From assembly GCA_022825665.1 (NCBI GenBank), contig JAJDWI010000070.1, forward strand, positions 1 to 34,244: DNA of 34,244 bases. Direction: 5' to 3'. Numbering within the stretch: the stretch's first letter is position 1; each line of letters begins with the position of its first letter. Origin of the DNA: Candidatus Poribacteria bacterium. Its GTDB lineage: Bacteria > Poribacteria > WGA-4E > WGA-3G. Shown piece by piece: positions 6,410 through 15,381 of the stretch. Position numbers and translations under genes: made by a program. The notes beneath the pieces were generated by a model that saw nothing but the letters and a program-made list of their open reading frames with translations, was not told where the DNA came from and searched no databases.

Positions 6410-9400
6410 ATGATACATGATGATTCTGACCTGATTCAACAAACATTAGACGGTGATGAACAAGCATTTGCTACACTTGTGAAAAAATACCAAAAGCAGA
6501 TACACGCATTAGCGTGGCAGAAAATTGGTGACTTCCACATCGCACAAGAAATAACACAAGATGCATTCCTCACAGCCTTCCAAAAACTCTCAACACTTAC
6601 CAATCCAAACAGATTCGCTGGATGGCTCTATGTCATTACCAACCGCAAATGTATATCTTGGCACAGAAAAAAGAAACAACAACCGCAATCCTTAGAAGAA
6701 ACAGATCAACTTGAATTAGAGGAGATGTATTATTCAGAATATATGACCCAACAACGTCAAGAAGCAGCCAATCAGAAACAGCGTGCAATAGTACAAAAGT
6801 TACTCAGCACATTACAAGAGAGTGAACGCACAGTCGTAAATCTGTATTACATCGCAGAAATGACATGTGAAGATATTGGCAAGTTTTTGGGTGTTTCACC
6901 TAACACAGTTAGGAGTAGACTACACCGCGCCCGGAGCAAAATGAAGAAGGATGAAGCAATGATAAAAGAAAACTTGAGCAGTTTCCAACTCCCGTCCCAA
7001 CTCACAGAGAACATCATGAAAAGAATATCACAACTCAATCCCGTATCACCATCTGGTAGCAAACCTTTGGTTCCATTAGCAGTTTCTGCTGTCTCTGCTA
7101 TTTTGGTTCTATTTCTGTTAGGGATCGGTGTGCAAAATCAAGTTCAATATCAGCAATCGTATAGTTTAGATTCTACATCAGAATCAACAATAGAAATTGT
7201 AGACGCACAAATAGAATTAGTTACTCCAATAACACCTACTGTAATAAACAACGTGGGATCTTCAATTATAGCCAATAACAACGGTGCAGGACATAATCCA
7301 AACACAGCACTCAATTCTGCACAAGTGGATAATGGAATATCTGACAAGATAGGAAAATGGAGCGAAACAAATGGTCCTGTAGGAGGAGAAGTCGTTAATC
7401 TCTTTACCTCATTTGATGGAGATGTATTTGCTGGAACAAAAAGTGGAATCTATAAACTCACAGATGACAAAGCAGCGTGGACTCTCGTCAATTCACGGGA
7501 TATATTCTCACACAGAGAACAAATGAGCGGAATGCGTTCGGGTCCAATGATTGAAAATGATGGAAAACTATATCTGGCAACAGATAGAGAAATTCTGACC
7601 TCCACTGATAAAGGGAAAACATGGAACACACTCTCTGAACATCCAGGAGGTGGACTTATCGGTTTGGTGATGGTGGATCAAACATTTTACTTGTGTCTTA
7701 ATGATGAATATTACCTTTCAGGTGATAACGGTGTATACCGTTCCGATGATAATGGTGTTTCATGGGTTCAGTTGACACCATTTGACGAAAGACACCCAGA
7801 CATCCAACCTCGTGCAATTGCTGTAATTGATAGCACTGTCTTTGTCGGTACCAATAAGGGACTCTATCGTCTTAATGGAGCAACATGGGAACAAATATTC
7901 CTTGATGAAATAGGTGAAAAAAGCACATATTTACCAGTCATATCTATGGAAGTGAAGGGTAACTCACTCTATGTTGCCAGAAGTTATGATATTTGTAATA
8001 GTTTCCGCCAATCGAGTGGTAAGTTAATAAAAAGCACTCCACCTACAGAATCTAATGATACATGGACTGTAGTACGGGAAAGTACTCCTGAAGTGGATCA
8101 AGTTCCTTGGTCCTTACAACTTGAGATTGATCGTGCCAAGGCTCCAACAGGTTTGTCTTGGGCACTGTTCCAATCAAATAATCATGGTAAAACATGGGAT
8201 AATATCACGCCGAGAAAAAACAATACAGATAAGGAGGAACTATCATTAGTTAATTTATTTAATGTGAATTCACAGGACAAAAAAGACAATAAGAAAAAAG
8301 ATAACACATCACCCCATATATCAGGAGGATACAGTCCTCTGAAAATCGCTGTAACCAATAAAAATGTGATGCTTATAGACAGAAAAAAACACTACCATTC
8401 ATCTAATTCTGGAGAAACATGGAAAACCGTAGATACGATCCCATTAGGCAATGCTTCTGCAATTGTAATGGTTGATGAGAACACCTACTACAGAAGTGGA
8501 AACTACGGAATAAATCGTACAACTGATGGTGGTAAATCATGGCATCAATTTAACAACGGACTCGTAAATACAGATGTTTGGCAATTGATAGCTGTCAATG
8601 GTACTCTTTATGCAAATTCGATAGATGGATTTGTATATTCAATTGATGAAGGTCAATCTTGGATACCGGTTAATGGAGATACAGGTTATATCACACGTAT
8701 AATGGAATCCAACGGTGATATTTATGTAAGAGATGACAAAACAGGTGTTCCTCGTTTTTACCGTCTTTCTACAAAAGATCATAGACTCGTCGAAATGTCT
8801 GAAATGCCAATATTAGATAAAATTGATCCATGGAAGGAAAACCATTATTTGCGTCGTCCTTCTGGTGATATGGGAAGATATGTGTCACATGGAGACGGTT
8901 CCTTTTCTGAATCACAACTTGGCGGCTTTGCTATTGTCAATGGGACATTTTATGCTGAATACTGTTATCAACTCTATAGATGGAAACCTGTTACTTCTGA
9001 ATGGTTCAATACCGGATTAGTAGATAAAGGAACAAGTGAAGATAGATCTTATTGCTATGCTAATAATACATTTATAGACGCAATTGGATTTAGATTTGCA
9101 GTGTCCGATGACACAATTTACGTCGGTAAGAAGGAAGGTCAACTCATGCAGTCCCTTGATGAAGGAATGACCTGGACCGATGTTACAGGATACCTTCCAT
9201 TTCATATTGATAACTATAGGGCAATAACAATCGCAGGCAACTTTGTCTATGTAGCAACTGACAGAGGTGTTGTAATGTCCAATAACGGTGTTGATTGGCA
9301 TACACTCACTGATATAGATGGAAGACCGCTAATTATAACTATGTTTGCAGTAGATGGCACTACGGTTTATGGTGAAAATAAGCAAAGAATATACAAAGTA

Positions 9401-9535
9401 AACAACGATATGCTTTTATGGGAGAAAGTTACACCCAAAATAGAATATACAGTGACATGTATTGATGTTGATGAAAATACACTCTATGTAGGAACAAGCA
9501 ACAAAGGAGTACTACGTTACAGACTTGATAACTGA
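6410..9535 (+). CDS. Membrane-tethered ECF sigma factor with beta-propeller ectodomain
   Basis: 1041 aa, closest paralogue of the preceding gene. I choose the ATG at 6410 (MIHDDSDLIQ), not the TTG 12 bp earlier: TTGAGG precedes the ATG as ribosome binding site and this aligns all paralogues. Sigma region 2 and region 4 (CEDIGKFLGVSPNTVRSRLH) are intact. One transmembrane helix (PLVPLAVSAVSAILVLFLL) is followed by QQSYSLDSTSESTIEIVDA, a linker and the propeller with Asp boxes TSTDKGKTW, RSDDNGVSW, QSNNHGKTW, RTTDGGKSW and QSLDEGMTW. A ~30-residue segment near the middle (STPPTESNDTW...) is absent from the first copy. Its nucleotide sequence around the membrane helix is nearly that of the first copy, which points to recent duplication or conversion. 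Confidence 0.9.
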   Translation: MIHDDSDLIQQTLDGDEQAFATLVKKYQKQIHALAWQKIGDFHIAQEITQDAFLTAFQKLSTLTNPNRFAGWLYVITNRKCISWHRKKKQQPQSLEETDQLELEEMYYSEYMTQQRQEAANQKQRAIVQKLLSTLQESERTVVNLYYIAEMTCEDIGKFLGVSPNTVRSRLHRARSKMKKDEAMIKENLSSFQLPSQLTENIMKRISQLNPVSPSGSKPLVPLAVSAVSAILVLFLLGIGVQNQVQYQQSYSLDSTSESTIEIVDAQIELVTPITPTVINNVGSSIIANNNGAGHNPNTALNSAQVDNGISDKIGKWSETNGPVGGEVVNLFTSFDGDVFAGTKSGIYKLTDDKAAWTLVNSRDIFSHREQMSGMRSGPMIENDGKLYLATDREILTSTDKGKTWNTLSEHPGGGLIGLVMVDQTFYLCLNDEYYLSGDNGVYRSDDNGVSWVQLTPFDERHPDIQPRAIAVIDSTVFVGTNKGLYRLNGATWEQIFLDEIGEKSTYLPVISMEVKGNSLYVARSYDICNSFRQSSGKLIKSTPPTESNDTWTVVRESTPEVDQVPWSLQLEIDRAKAPTGLSWALFQSNNHGKTWDNITPRKNNTDKEELSLVNLFNVNSQDKKDNKKKDNTSPHISGGYSPLKIAVTNKNVMLIDRKKHYHSSNSGETWKTVDTIPLGNASAIVMVDENTYYRSGNYGINRTTDGGKSWHQFNNGLVNTDVWQLIAVNGTLYANSIDGFVYSIDEGQSWIPVNGDTGYITRIMESNGDIYVRDDKTGVPRFYRLSTKDHRLVEMSEMPILDKIDPWKENHYLRRPSGDMGRYVSHGDGSFSESQLGGFAIVNGTFYAEYCYQLYRWKPVTSEWFNTGLVDKGTSEDRSYCYANNTFIDAIGFRFAVSDDTIYVGKKEGQLMQSLDEGMTWTDVTGYLPFHIDNYRAITIAGNFVYVATDRGVVMSNNGVDWHTLTDIDGRPLIITMFAVDGTTVYGENKQRIYKVNNDMLLWEKVTPKIEYTVTCIDVDENTLYVGTSNKGVLRYRLDN

Positions 9536-9601
9536 TAATACTGTGAACTGGGATACAACAATAGAAATATCATTTTTGGCGTTGCTTTGGACATGGTAGC
9601 A

Positions 9602-9618
9602 GGCACGCTCCGCGTGCC
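9602..9618. repeat. Short perfect hairpin
   Basis: GGCACGC and GCGTGCC flank a 3-nt loop. There is no T-run, so it is not an evident terminator. It is probably one of the window's interspersed palindromes, and it lies between the second sigma fusion and the DUF4159 gene. Confidence 0.5.
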
Positions 9619-9749
9619 GTCCGCTCATTTGTCAGAATCACAGAAACTATAGGGGACACTGATGATGTATTTTCTGTGTTTTCCGTGCCTTCCGCGATTC
9701 AGACAGAAAAATCGATAATTGAATACCTCTGCAACTAAGCAAAATCGCA

Positions 9750-9778
9750 TTTACACACCTCCTGTTTTATGTTACAAT
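9750..9778 (+). promoter_or_regulatory. Sigma-70-type promoter of DUF4159 gene
   Basis: TTTACA (9750-9755), 17-nt spacer, TACAAT (9773-9778), 38 bp before the ATG at 9816. Just upstream lies TGCAAC followed after only 12 nt by CATTTA, which may be a decayed version of the ECF-type promoter of the neighbouring genes. Confidence 0.6.
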
Positions 9779-9815
9779 TTAATTAGAAAAATTAACATAT
9801 TCGGAATATAATAAC

Positions 9816-10544
9816 ATGAAACATAAAACACACATCCTTATAATTATCCTGTTTGTTCTGTTTTTCACTCCTTTATCCATAGGTGATTTCACAAAATACG
9901 ATTTTACCTTTGTCCGTTTGAAATATAGTGGGAGTTATCGCTATAAGAGTCTATGGCATATAGATTATCCTACAGCGGAACGTAACCTCCTCTTCCAATT
10001 ACGCCAACATACCGATATTAAAGCCAGTCCGATCGAAAAAGTCATTGAGGTAGGTTCACCTGAACTATTTGACTATCCATTTGCTTACATAGCAGAATTA
10101 GGTCGTCTAAATCTATCTAAAGCCGAAGCAGAAAACCTTAGAGAATACATGCTGCGAGGTGGATTTATCATGATGGACGATTTTCATGGAAAAGCACAGT
10201 GGAAAAGATTCTATAAGCAATACAAAAAGATATTTCCTAAACGTGAACCCAGAGATATTCCTATTAATCACCCTTTATTCAATTGCTTCTTCAAAATTGA
10301 TACATTAATGCAAATTCCTGCACCCGCTGCTTACCGGAAGGGCAGAACACATGAGAATGATGGTTATCAAGTGCGGTGTATGGGTGTTTTTGACGACCAA
10401 GGTAGGATAATGATGGTAATTAACTTCAATACAGATTTAGGAGATGCATGGCAAAATGCAGCAGAACACTTCTACCCACGCAAGTTCTCGAATATGGCTT
10501 TCAAAATGGGTATAAACACCATTATCTATTCACTTACGCATTGA
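9816..10544 (+). CDS. DUF4159 family exported protein (copy 1)
   Basis: 242 aa. A signal peptide (hydrophobic ~7-20, IGDF after) is followed by the DUF4159 pattern: FTFVRLKYSG, a WHIDYPTAERNLLFQLRQ block, ELFDYPFAYIAE, LREYMLRGGFIMMDDFHG, NHPLFNCFF, FDDQGRIMMVINFNTDLGDAW and the terminal GINTIIYSLTH. The domain resembles glutamine-amidotransferase-like folds, but no catalytic cysteine is evident. Role unknown; in other genomes DUF4159 proteins accompany cell-envelope operons. It is a paralogue of the gene at 28132. It has its own sigma-70-type promoter and a terminator, so it is a separate unit inside the sigma array. Confidence 0.88.
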   Translation: MKHKTHILIIILFVLFFTPLSIGDFTKYDFTFVRLKYSGSYRYKSLWHIDYPTAERNLLFQLRQHTDIKASPIEKVIEVGSPELFDYPFAYIAELGRLNLSKAEAENLREYMLRGGFIMMDDFHGKAQWKRFYKQYKKIFPKREPRDIPINHPLFNCFFKIDTLMQIPAPAAYRKGRTHENDGYQVRCMGVFDDQGRIMMVINFNTDLGDAWQNAAEHFYPRKFSNMAFKMGINTIIYSLTH

Positions 10545-10571
10545 AATGATTTTGTGCTTTATTACTCCACC

Positions 10572-10602
10572 AAACAGTCTTATCCTACATAAGATTGTTT
10601 TA
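10572..10602 (+). terminator. Intrinsic terminator after DUF4159 gene
   Basis: AAACAGTCTTAT and ATAAGATTGTTT form a 12-bp stem (one G-T wobble) with a 5-nt loop, followed by a short T-run. It lies 28 bp after the stop codon. Confidence 0.65.
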
Positions 10603-10676
10603 CATATACTTATCCTTCAACCTATTTCTCTCACCCTTTCTTCTTATAGTGAAATCTAAAAATGTTCACACTCCCT

Positions 10677-10736
10677 GGTAGGTGCGGTTTCTAACCGCAC
10701 TATTTACACAGATTCGGTTAGGATACCGAACCTACC
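10677..10736. repeat. Interspersed inverted repeat
   Basis: GGTAGGT (10677-10683) and ACCTACC (10730-10736) enclose GTGCGGTTTCTAACCGCAC and CGGTTAGGATACCG, both hairpin-forming. The same design occurs at 15382-15455, likewise just upstream of a sigma fusion. The rest of 10603-10814 shows nothing recognisable. Confidence 0.65.
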
Positions 10737-10814
10737 CAAGTGTCCAAGTAATTGCGAATTTTACTATATTAAAAATTGCTATTTCCTCAAAAAAATCCTC
10801 TTTTTACAAAAAAG

Positions 10815-10843
10815 TGCAATTCTTACTAACAAAAATGTGTCTA
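10815..10843 (+). promoter_or_regulatory. ECF-type promoter of third sigma fusion
   Basis: TGCAAT (10815-10820), 17 nt, TGTCTA (10838-10843), starting 41 nt before the ATG at 10879. It is followed by TACATTAAAAGA, nearly the same as TATATTAAAAGA after the site at 6346. Confidence 0.65.
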
Positions 10844-10878
10844 TACATTAAAAGATCAATATAGACTTGAGGTGTGCA

Positions 10879-13800
10879 ATGAATAACAGTGATACAAACC
10901 TTATTCAACGAACCTTAGACGGTGATCAGCAAGCATTTGCTGAACTTGTGGAAAAATACCAAAAACAAATACACGCGTTAGCGTGGCAGAAAATTGGTGA
11001 TTTTCACATCGCTCAGGAAATAACACAAGACGCTTTTCTCACTGCATATAATAAACTTGCAACGCTCAAATACCACAACCGATTTGCAGGTTGGCTATAT
11101 GTGATCGCTGATCGAAAGTGTAAGAACTGGCACAGAAAAAGAAAACTTGCACTGCAGTCTTTAGATGATACAGATCCATTCGAATTAGAGGAGGTGTATT
11201 ACTCAGAATATATGACACGTCAACGAGAAGAAGCAGCAAAAAGGAAACGTAGAGCTGTAGTACAGAGGTTGCTTAGTACACTTCAAGAAAGTGAGCGGAC
11301 AGTCGTAAATCTGTATTACATCGCTGAAATGACTTGTGAAGAAATAGGTAAATTTATGGGTGTGTCTGCGAATACAGTTCGGAGTCGTCTACACCGCGCA
11401 AGAAATAAATTAAGAAAGGATGAAACAATGATTAAAGAAAACCTTAGCAGTTTCCAACTCCCGGCACAACTCACAGAAAACATCATGAAAGAAATCTCTA
11501 ATCAGAATCCTGCGATACCATCTACAAGCAAACCATTAATTCCATTAGCAGTTTCCGCAGCATCTGCAATTCTAATCATATTCCTGTTAGGAATTGGATC
11601 TCAAAATCTATTCCAATTTCAACAACCCTATAGCTTAAATGCGCTTTCCGACAAAACAATAGAAATAACAGATGCACACATTGTTATTGATACACCAGCA
11701 AATCCTGCTGACCGAAATCAGATCGGACGTACAAATGTCGCTGGAAATACTAACGGAACAGGACAAAAACAAAACGATCCACTATTCGCAGCAGCAAATG
11801 CAGATGAACTTGATACATCCAATACAGATAGACAATGGATACAAACAAGTGGACCAGAAGGTGGTGTTATTAACACACTATTCTCTACCTCCAACGGTGC
11901 CATCTATACAGGGACATCCTCTACATTATACAAACTTACAGAGGATAAGAGTTCATGGAATCTTGTCTACTCAGTAAATACATCCACAATAAATATGAGT
12001 GATATGGTACTCGGTGGAAAACCAATGTTTGAGCGAGGAGATTCTCTGTTTATTGTAACTGATACTGAAGTAATTAACTCAAAAGATAGAGGTGAAACAT
12101 GGCAGTCTCTCGGAACCATTCCAGACGGGTATCCTGTTGATATAGCTGTGACAGATTCTACATTATACCTTGGTATTACTAAAGATGTAGTCAAACCTAA
12201 TGAAGCTCATACTGAGGGTGTATATGCGTCTGAGGATGATGGTAAAACTTGGCAAATCATTGATGATTCCAACCTCAAGGGTAAGAAAATACGCGCTGTT
12301 GCTGCCATTGAAGAAACGGTTTTTGTTGGCACAGATAACGGTTTATATAAATTCCACGAAGAAGAATGGAAAAAAATATTCATTGGACCTAAGGAAATGC
12401 ATAACGAAAGAATGGCTATTCCCTCTATTGCTACTGCAGAGAACATATTGTATGTTGCCGCTGGAAAAAACTATAGCAACACAAAAGCCGTAATGACAAA
12501 GGATTCATGGTGGTCACTCTACCGTTCAGCAGATTTAGGAGAATCTTGGGAATCCATTGATCCGAGAGGTGAAAACATTAAAAGTGGATTTTCTATTCAA
12601 TTTCCAATGCCAGGGTATGGAAATCATCCATATCTGGGAATAAAGGTTACTGCCAAAAATGAGAATGTCCTGCTTTCAGATATGAGATCAACCTACTATT
12701 CAAAGGACAGTGGTGAAACATGGACGACAATAGATAGACAAAAGATGCAAGAAATCAAAACGGCATATCCTTTTATTGTGTTGGATTCTAACACATACTA
12801 CAAAGGAACCCAATCCGGGGTCTATAGGTCAACTGATGGCGGAGATTCATGGCAGCAGTTTAATACTGGTCTTACAAGTTCTACCGTGACAGATCTATTC
12901 GCTGTTAACGGAAAACTATATGGTAGAACAAATGATCATTTTGTTACTTCTACGAATGGTGGTGAAACATGGACACCGTTATCTTTCAATAAGAGAAGTA
13001 TATCAATGATGAATAAATTCGACAATTCTATTTACCTAAAATCCACAAAAAATAACATCTCAATCCTACGCTTATCTTCTGAGAACAATGATGTAATTGA
13101 GATTCGAAACATGCCCAAAATTGAAGATGTTGATCTTAATCACGACTCCAATTTTGATGTTTTTATAGACAAAAGTAAACAAATCATTGAACAGGATGAG
13201 ATACTTAATCTTCAGGAGGATGATGTTGAAAAAATCAGTCAACAAATTACTGATGCATTTCAAAAACAAGCAGCATCTACATTCATGCCGCTTTTTGGGA
13301 GTTTCGCTGTTAGTAACGAAACATATTATATGGAGTATAGAAATAGGTTATACACTTGGAAATACGATGAGATTGAATGGCACGATACAGGTATTGTTGA
13401 TGAAACAATGACTGACTTACCATTTAACTTATTCAATCCTAAGGAATTTCTAAACGACCTTTCAGATATAATGGAAATGCAAAAATCTATTGGTTTCAAA
13501 CTTGCAGTATCAGGAAAAACCATATATGTCGGTAAACAAAATGGGAATCTTTTACGTTCCTATGATGAAGGAATCACTTGGACGGATGTAACTAAGGACC
13601 TTCCTCTATCGTATGAGAAAATACAAGATATTAAATATGCTGAGTCTACAATATATGTATCAACAGACAAAGGAGTCACCTATTCAACAGATGGTGAAAA
13701 ATGGAATACAACGACTGACCCCGATGGAAAACCGATTATTATAAAACAGTTTACTGTAGATGGAGCGACTTTATATGGTGTCGTTGGACTTCATGTGTAT

Positions 13801-13941
13801 CATTTGAAACAGAATTCAAACTTGTGGGAAATAATTACGCCAGAAATACCATCTCCCATTTCATCATTGGCTGTTGATGACAAAACATTATATGTTGGCA
13901 CACTGGGGCGTGGTGTTCTCCGTTTCGCGCTTGATGAATAA
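10879..13941 (+). CDS. Membrane-tethered ECF sigma factor with beta-propeller ectodomain
   Basis: 1020 aa from the ATG at 10879 (MNNSDTNLIQ). A TTG 12 bp earlier is rejected because TTGAGG is the ribosome binding site. Sigma region 2 (DFHIAQEITQDAFLTAYNK) and region 4 (CEEIGKFMGVSANTVRSRLHRARNKL) are complete. One transmembrane helix (PLIPLAVSAASAILIIFLLGIG) is followed by QQPYSLNALSDKTIEITDA, a linker and the propeller with Asp boxes NSKDRGETW, ASEDDGKTW, RSADLGESW, YSKDSGETW, RSTDGGDSW and TSTNGGETW. Unlike its sisters it has a charged, probably helical insertion late in the propeller (about residues 752-795, DKSKQIIEQDEILNLQEDD). It ends with VLRFALDE and is followed directly by a strong terminator. 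Confidence 0.9.
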   Translation: MNNSDTNLIQRTLDGDQQAFAELVEKYQKQIHALAWQKIGDFHIAQEITQDAFLTAYNKLATLKYHNRFAGWLYVIADRKCKNWHRKRKLALQSLDDTDPFELEEVYYSEYMTRQREEAAKRKRRAVVQRLLSTLQESERTVVNLYYIAEMTCEEIGKFMGVSANTVRSRLHRARNKLRKDETMIKENLSSFQLPAQLTENIMKEISNQNPAIPSTSKPLIPLAVSAASAILIIFLLGIGSQNLFQFQQPYSLNALSDKTIEITDAHIVIDTPANPADRNQIGRTNVAGNTNGTGQKQNDPLFAAANADELDTSNTDRQWIQTSGPEGGVINTLFSTSNGAIYTGTSSTLYKLTEDKSSWNLVYSVNTSTINMSDMVLGGKPMFERGDSLFIVTDTEVINSKDRGETWQSLGTIPDGYPVDIAVTDSTLYLGITKDVVKPNEAHTEGVYASEDDGKTWQIIDDSNLKGKKIRAVAAIEETVFVGTDNGLYKFHEEEWKKIFIGPKEMHNERMAIPSIATAENILYVAAGKNYSNTKAVMTKDSWWSLYRSADLGESWESIDPRGENIKSGFSIQFPMPGYGNHPYLGIKVTAKNENVLLSDMRSTYYSKDSGETWTTIDRQKMQEIKTAYPFIVLDSNTYYKGTQSGVYRSTDGGDSWQQFNTGLTSSTVTDLFAVNGKLYGRTNDHFVTSTNGGETWTPLSFNKRSISMMNKFDNSIYLKSTKNNISILRLSSENNDVIEIRNMPKIEDVDLNHDSNFDVFIDKSKQIIEQDEILNLQEDDVEKISQQITDAFQKQAASTFMPLFGSFAVSNETYYMEYRNRLYTWKYDEIEWHDTGIVDETMTDLPFNLFNPKEFLNDLSDIMEMQKSIGFKLAVSGKTIYVGKQNGNLLRSYDEGITWTDVTKDLPLSYEKIQDIKYAESTIYVSTDKGVTYSTDGEKWNTTTDPDGKPIIIKQFTVDGATLYGVVGLHVYHLKQNSNLWEIITPEIPSPISSLAVDDKTLYVGTLGRGVLRFALDE

Positions 13942-13961
13942 CATATTTGAATAAAAATAAT

Positions 13962-13990
13962 AGGCGCGTTCAAATACGCGCCTTTCTTTT
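13962..13990 (+). terminator. Intrinsic terminator after third sigma fusion
   Basis: AGGCGCGT and ACGCGCCT form a GC-rich perfect stem with a 6-nt loop, followed by TTCTTTTT. It lies 20 bp after the stop codon. This is the clearest terminator in the window. Confidence 0.85.
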
Positions 13991-14061
13991 TATTTTAAAT
14001 GACAAATTATTTGTCAGAATGCAACTTTTTTTCTTTATATTTGTATATTAAGATAAAAAAG

Positions 14062-14090
14062 TGCAACCTTTTTTGAAATAAATGTCTCTT
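14062..14090 (+). promoter_or_regulatory. ECF-type promoter without adjacent sigma gene
   Basis: TGCAAC (14062-14067) preceded by an A-run and G, 17 nt, TCTCTT (14085-14090), then TTAATAACAGA. The leader keeps ATAGATTTGAAG, similar to ATAGACTTGAGG before the third sigma fusion, but GAA stands where that gene has its ATG. The next plausible gene starts at 14266, giving a leader of about 170 nt that contains only an 11-codon frame at 14143. Confidence 0.5.
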
Positions 14091-14265
14091 TAATAACAGA
14101 GGGTAGTATAGATTTGAAGAAAACAGAAAAAACTTTCAACAAATGAATATAAAGAACTCTGAACAAGTAGAAGTCTGACTTGTCTAACTGACTAAACAAG
14201 ATAACAAAAGCAAAGAAAAGTTCACACGAGGTTACAGCACACTCAAAGAAAAATGGGAGAAAACA

Positions 14266-14643
14266 ATGAAAAAAGAATTTACCATAGAAAACTGGATACT
14301 CGGTGGCACAAGTTTTATTTTGATTTTCACATTTGGGTGCTATCTGTGGTTTCAAAGTGAAATGTCTTCCATTAATAATCAATATAACGATCATACAGTA
14401 GAGACACAACAATCGGACGAAACATCTGAAACTGATAAATTAGATACACCGTTGATAGAAATAGATGATAAAGAGGACTCTGACACATACAACAGAAATA
14501 ACTCCGTTATTGATTATACTGATACTGAAATTTCAGATGTATCTGCAACAGAAAGTGATTACATTGATAATGATAAAGCTACAGTATATGTGCCTTGGGG
14601 AAAACAATCAGCAGGATTGAAGATCTTTAATCTGAATATCTAA
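14266..14643 (+). CDS. Small membrane-anchored acidic protein, unknown function
   Basis: 125 aa. GGGAG 6 nt before the ATG supports the start. A short cytoplasmic N-terminus (MKKEFTIENW) is followed by one transmembrane helix (about 11-30, ILGGTSFILIFTFGCYLWF) and a ~90-residue tail rich in Asp, Glu, Ser and Thr, ending VPWGKQSAGLKIFNLNI. I recognise no family. It sits between two sigma fusions, under a promoter of the same type and with its own terminator, so it probably belongs to their regulon. It may be an accessory or modulator, or the remnant of a fusion that lost its sigma domain; the sequence does not decide this. Confidence 0.65.
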   Translation: MKKEFTIENWILGGTSFILIFTFGCYLWFQSEMSSINNQYNDHTVETQQSDETSETDKLDTPLIEIDDKEDSDTYNRNNSVIDYTDTEISDVSATESDYIDNDKATVYVPWGKQSAGLKIFNLNI

Positions 14644-14733
14644 TGGAACCGAAAAATCGGGAGTATGTATATAAAATATCTACTTTTCAAATTACTAACT
14701 TATAAGTAAGTCAAAACAGATTCATCAAATTGT

Positions 14734-14768
14734 AAAGGCATGCAACTATTGCGTGCCTTTCGTTTTTT
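14734..14768 (+). terminator. Intrinsic terminator after small membrane protein
   Basis: AAAGGCATGCAA (14734-14745) and TTGCGTGCCTTT (14749-14760) form a 12-bp stem with one G-T wobble and a 3-nt loop, followed by CG and a run of seven T. Confidence 0.8.
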
Positions 14769-14961
14769 TGAATAGTATCATAATATTGATACCTTTTATG
14801 TAGGAGCGACTCTTGGTCGATATCTATTATCCTGAAAATCCTGCTAATCTTGTCTATCCTGGTTCAGAAAAACTGAAAACCATCCTAAACATACATGAAA
14901 TATATTGTTCCAATCCACCCAAACCCTTCCATCCCTCTCCAACACCTGTTATAATACTATT

Positions 14962-15191
14962 ACTATGAAAAACAAGAAACCGACACAACCCACATTCTCA
15001 ACAAAAACCGACACCCATTACCCCAAAAATATCCATACAAAAACTGACCAAAATCAAGCAAATAAAAAACGAACCAAAATGAAAATTTCAAAAAGTATCG
15101 TACACACCTATAAACCCAGTCCCAGACTGGCAAAACCCCAAAAATCAAAACGTACACAGAAACGAAAAACGCCCTTTTTGTGTACGTTTTT
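14962..15191 (+). ncRNA. Candidate ~230-nt RNA, copy 2
   Basis: The extended -10 TGTTATAAT (ending 14955) is followed about 230 nt later by a 12-bp hairpin with T-run (15147-15191). The CCAGT/ACTGG hairpin (15116-15130) matches copy 1. CGTACACA at 15099-15106 repeats the core of the terminator's 5' arm and could pair alternatively with 15179-15186. Predicted start and end give almost the same length as copy 1. Confidence 0.45.
15147..15191 (+). terminator. Terminator-like hairpin, covarying partner of 3066-3110
   Basis: AAAACGTACACA (15147-15158) pairs with TGTGTACGTTTT (15179-15190). Against copy 1, stem positions 7, 10 and 11 change from C-G, C-G, A-T to T-A, A-T, C-G, all compensatory. 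Confidence 0.55.
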
Positions 15192-15381
15192 AGAAGGAGC
15201 AAAAATAGATATATACTTATGGTGAACTTTAGAATTATAATGTATAAATACTTCAAATTAACAAAAAATATACTGCCATAGTTTATGCCGTATCAGTTTA
15301 GGGTTATTGACAATTGGCAATTTGAAAAGAACTATTAAACAGTGTATCATTAAAGTAAAAACCGTAATTATTTACACACGA

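Larger units (their letters stand above)
14827..15204 (+). repeat. ~375-bp element, copy 2
   Basis: Direct repeat of 2748-3124 with the same order of parts, from the ATCCTG short repeats through the extended -10 box and terminator-like hairpin to AGAAGGAG. A 106-codon open frame (14905-15225) runs through it. That frame is lysine/threonine/proline-rich and is broken in copy 1, so I do not annotate it as a gene. Confidence 0.75.

Noticed and set aside
9731-9755. TGCAAC followed by CATTTA as a sixth ECF-type promoter
   Set aside because: The spacer is 12 nt instead of 17, and a good sigma-70-type promoter overlaps the site.
14905-15225. 106-codon open frame within the repeated element
   Set aside because: It is low-complexity (Lys/Thr/Pro-rich), has no ribosome binding site at its start, and is broken in the other copy of the element, where changes favour RNA pairing instead of codons.
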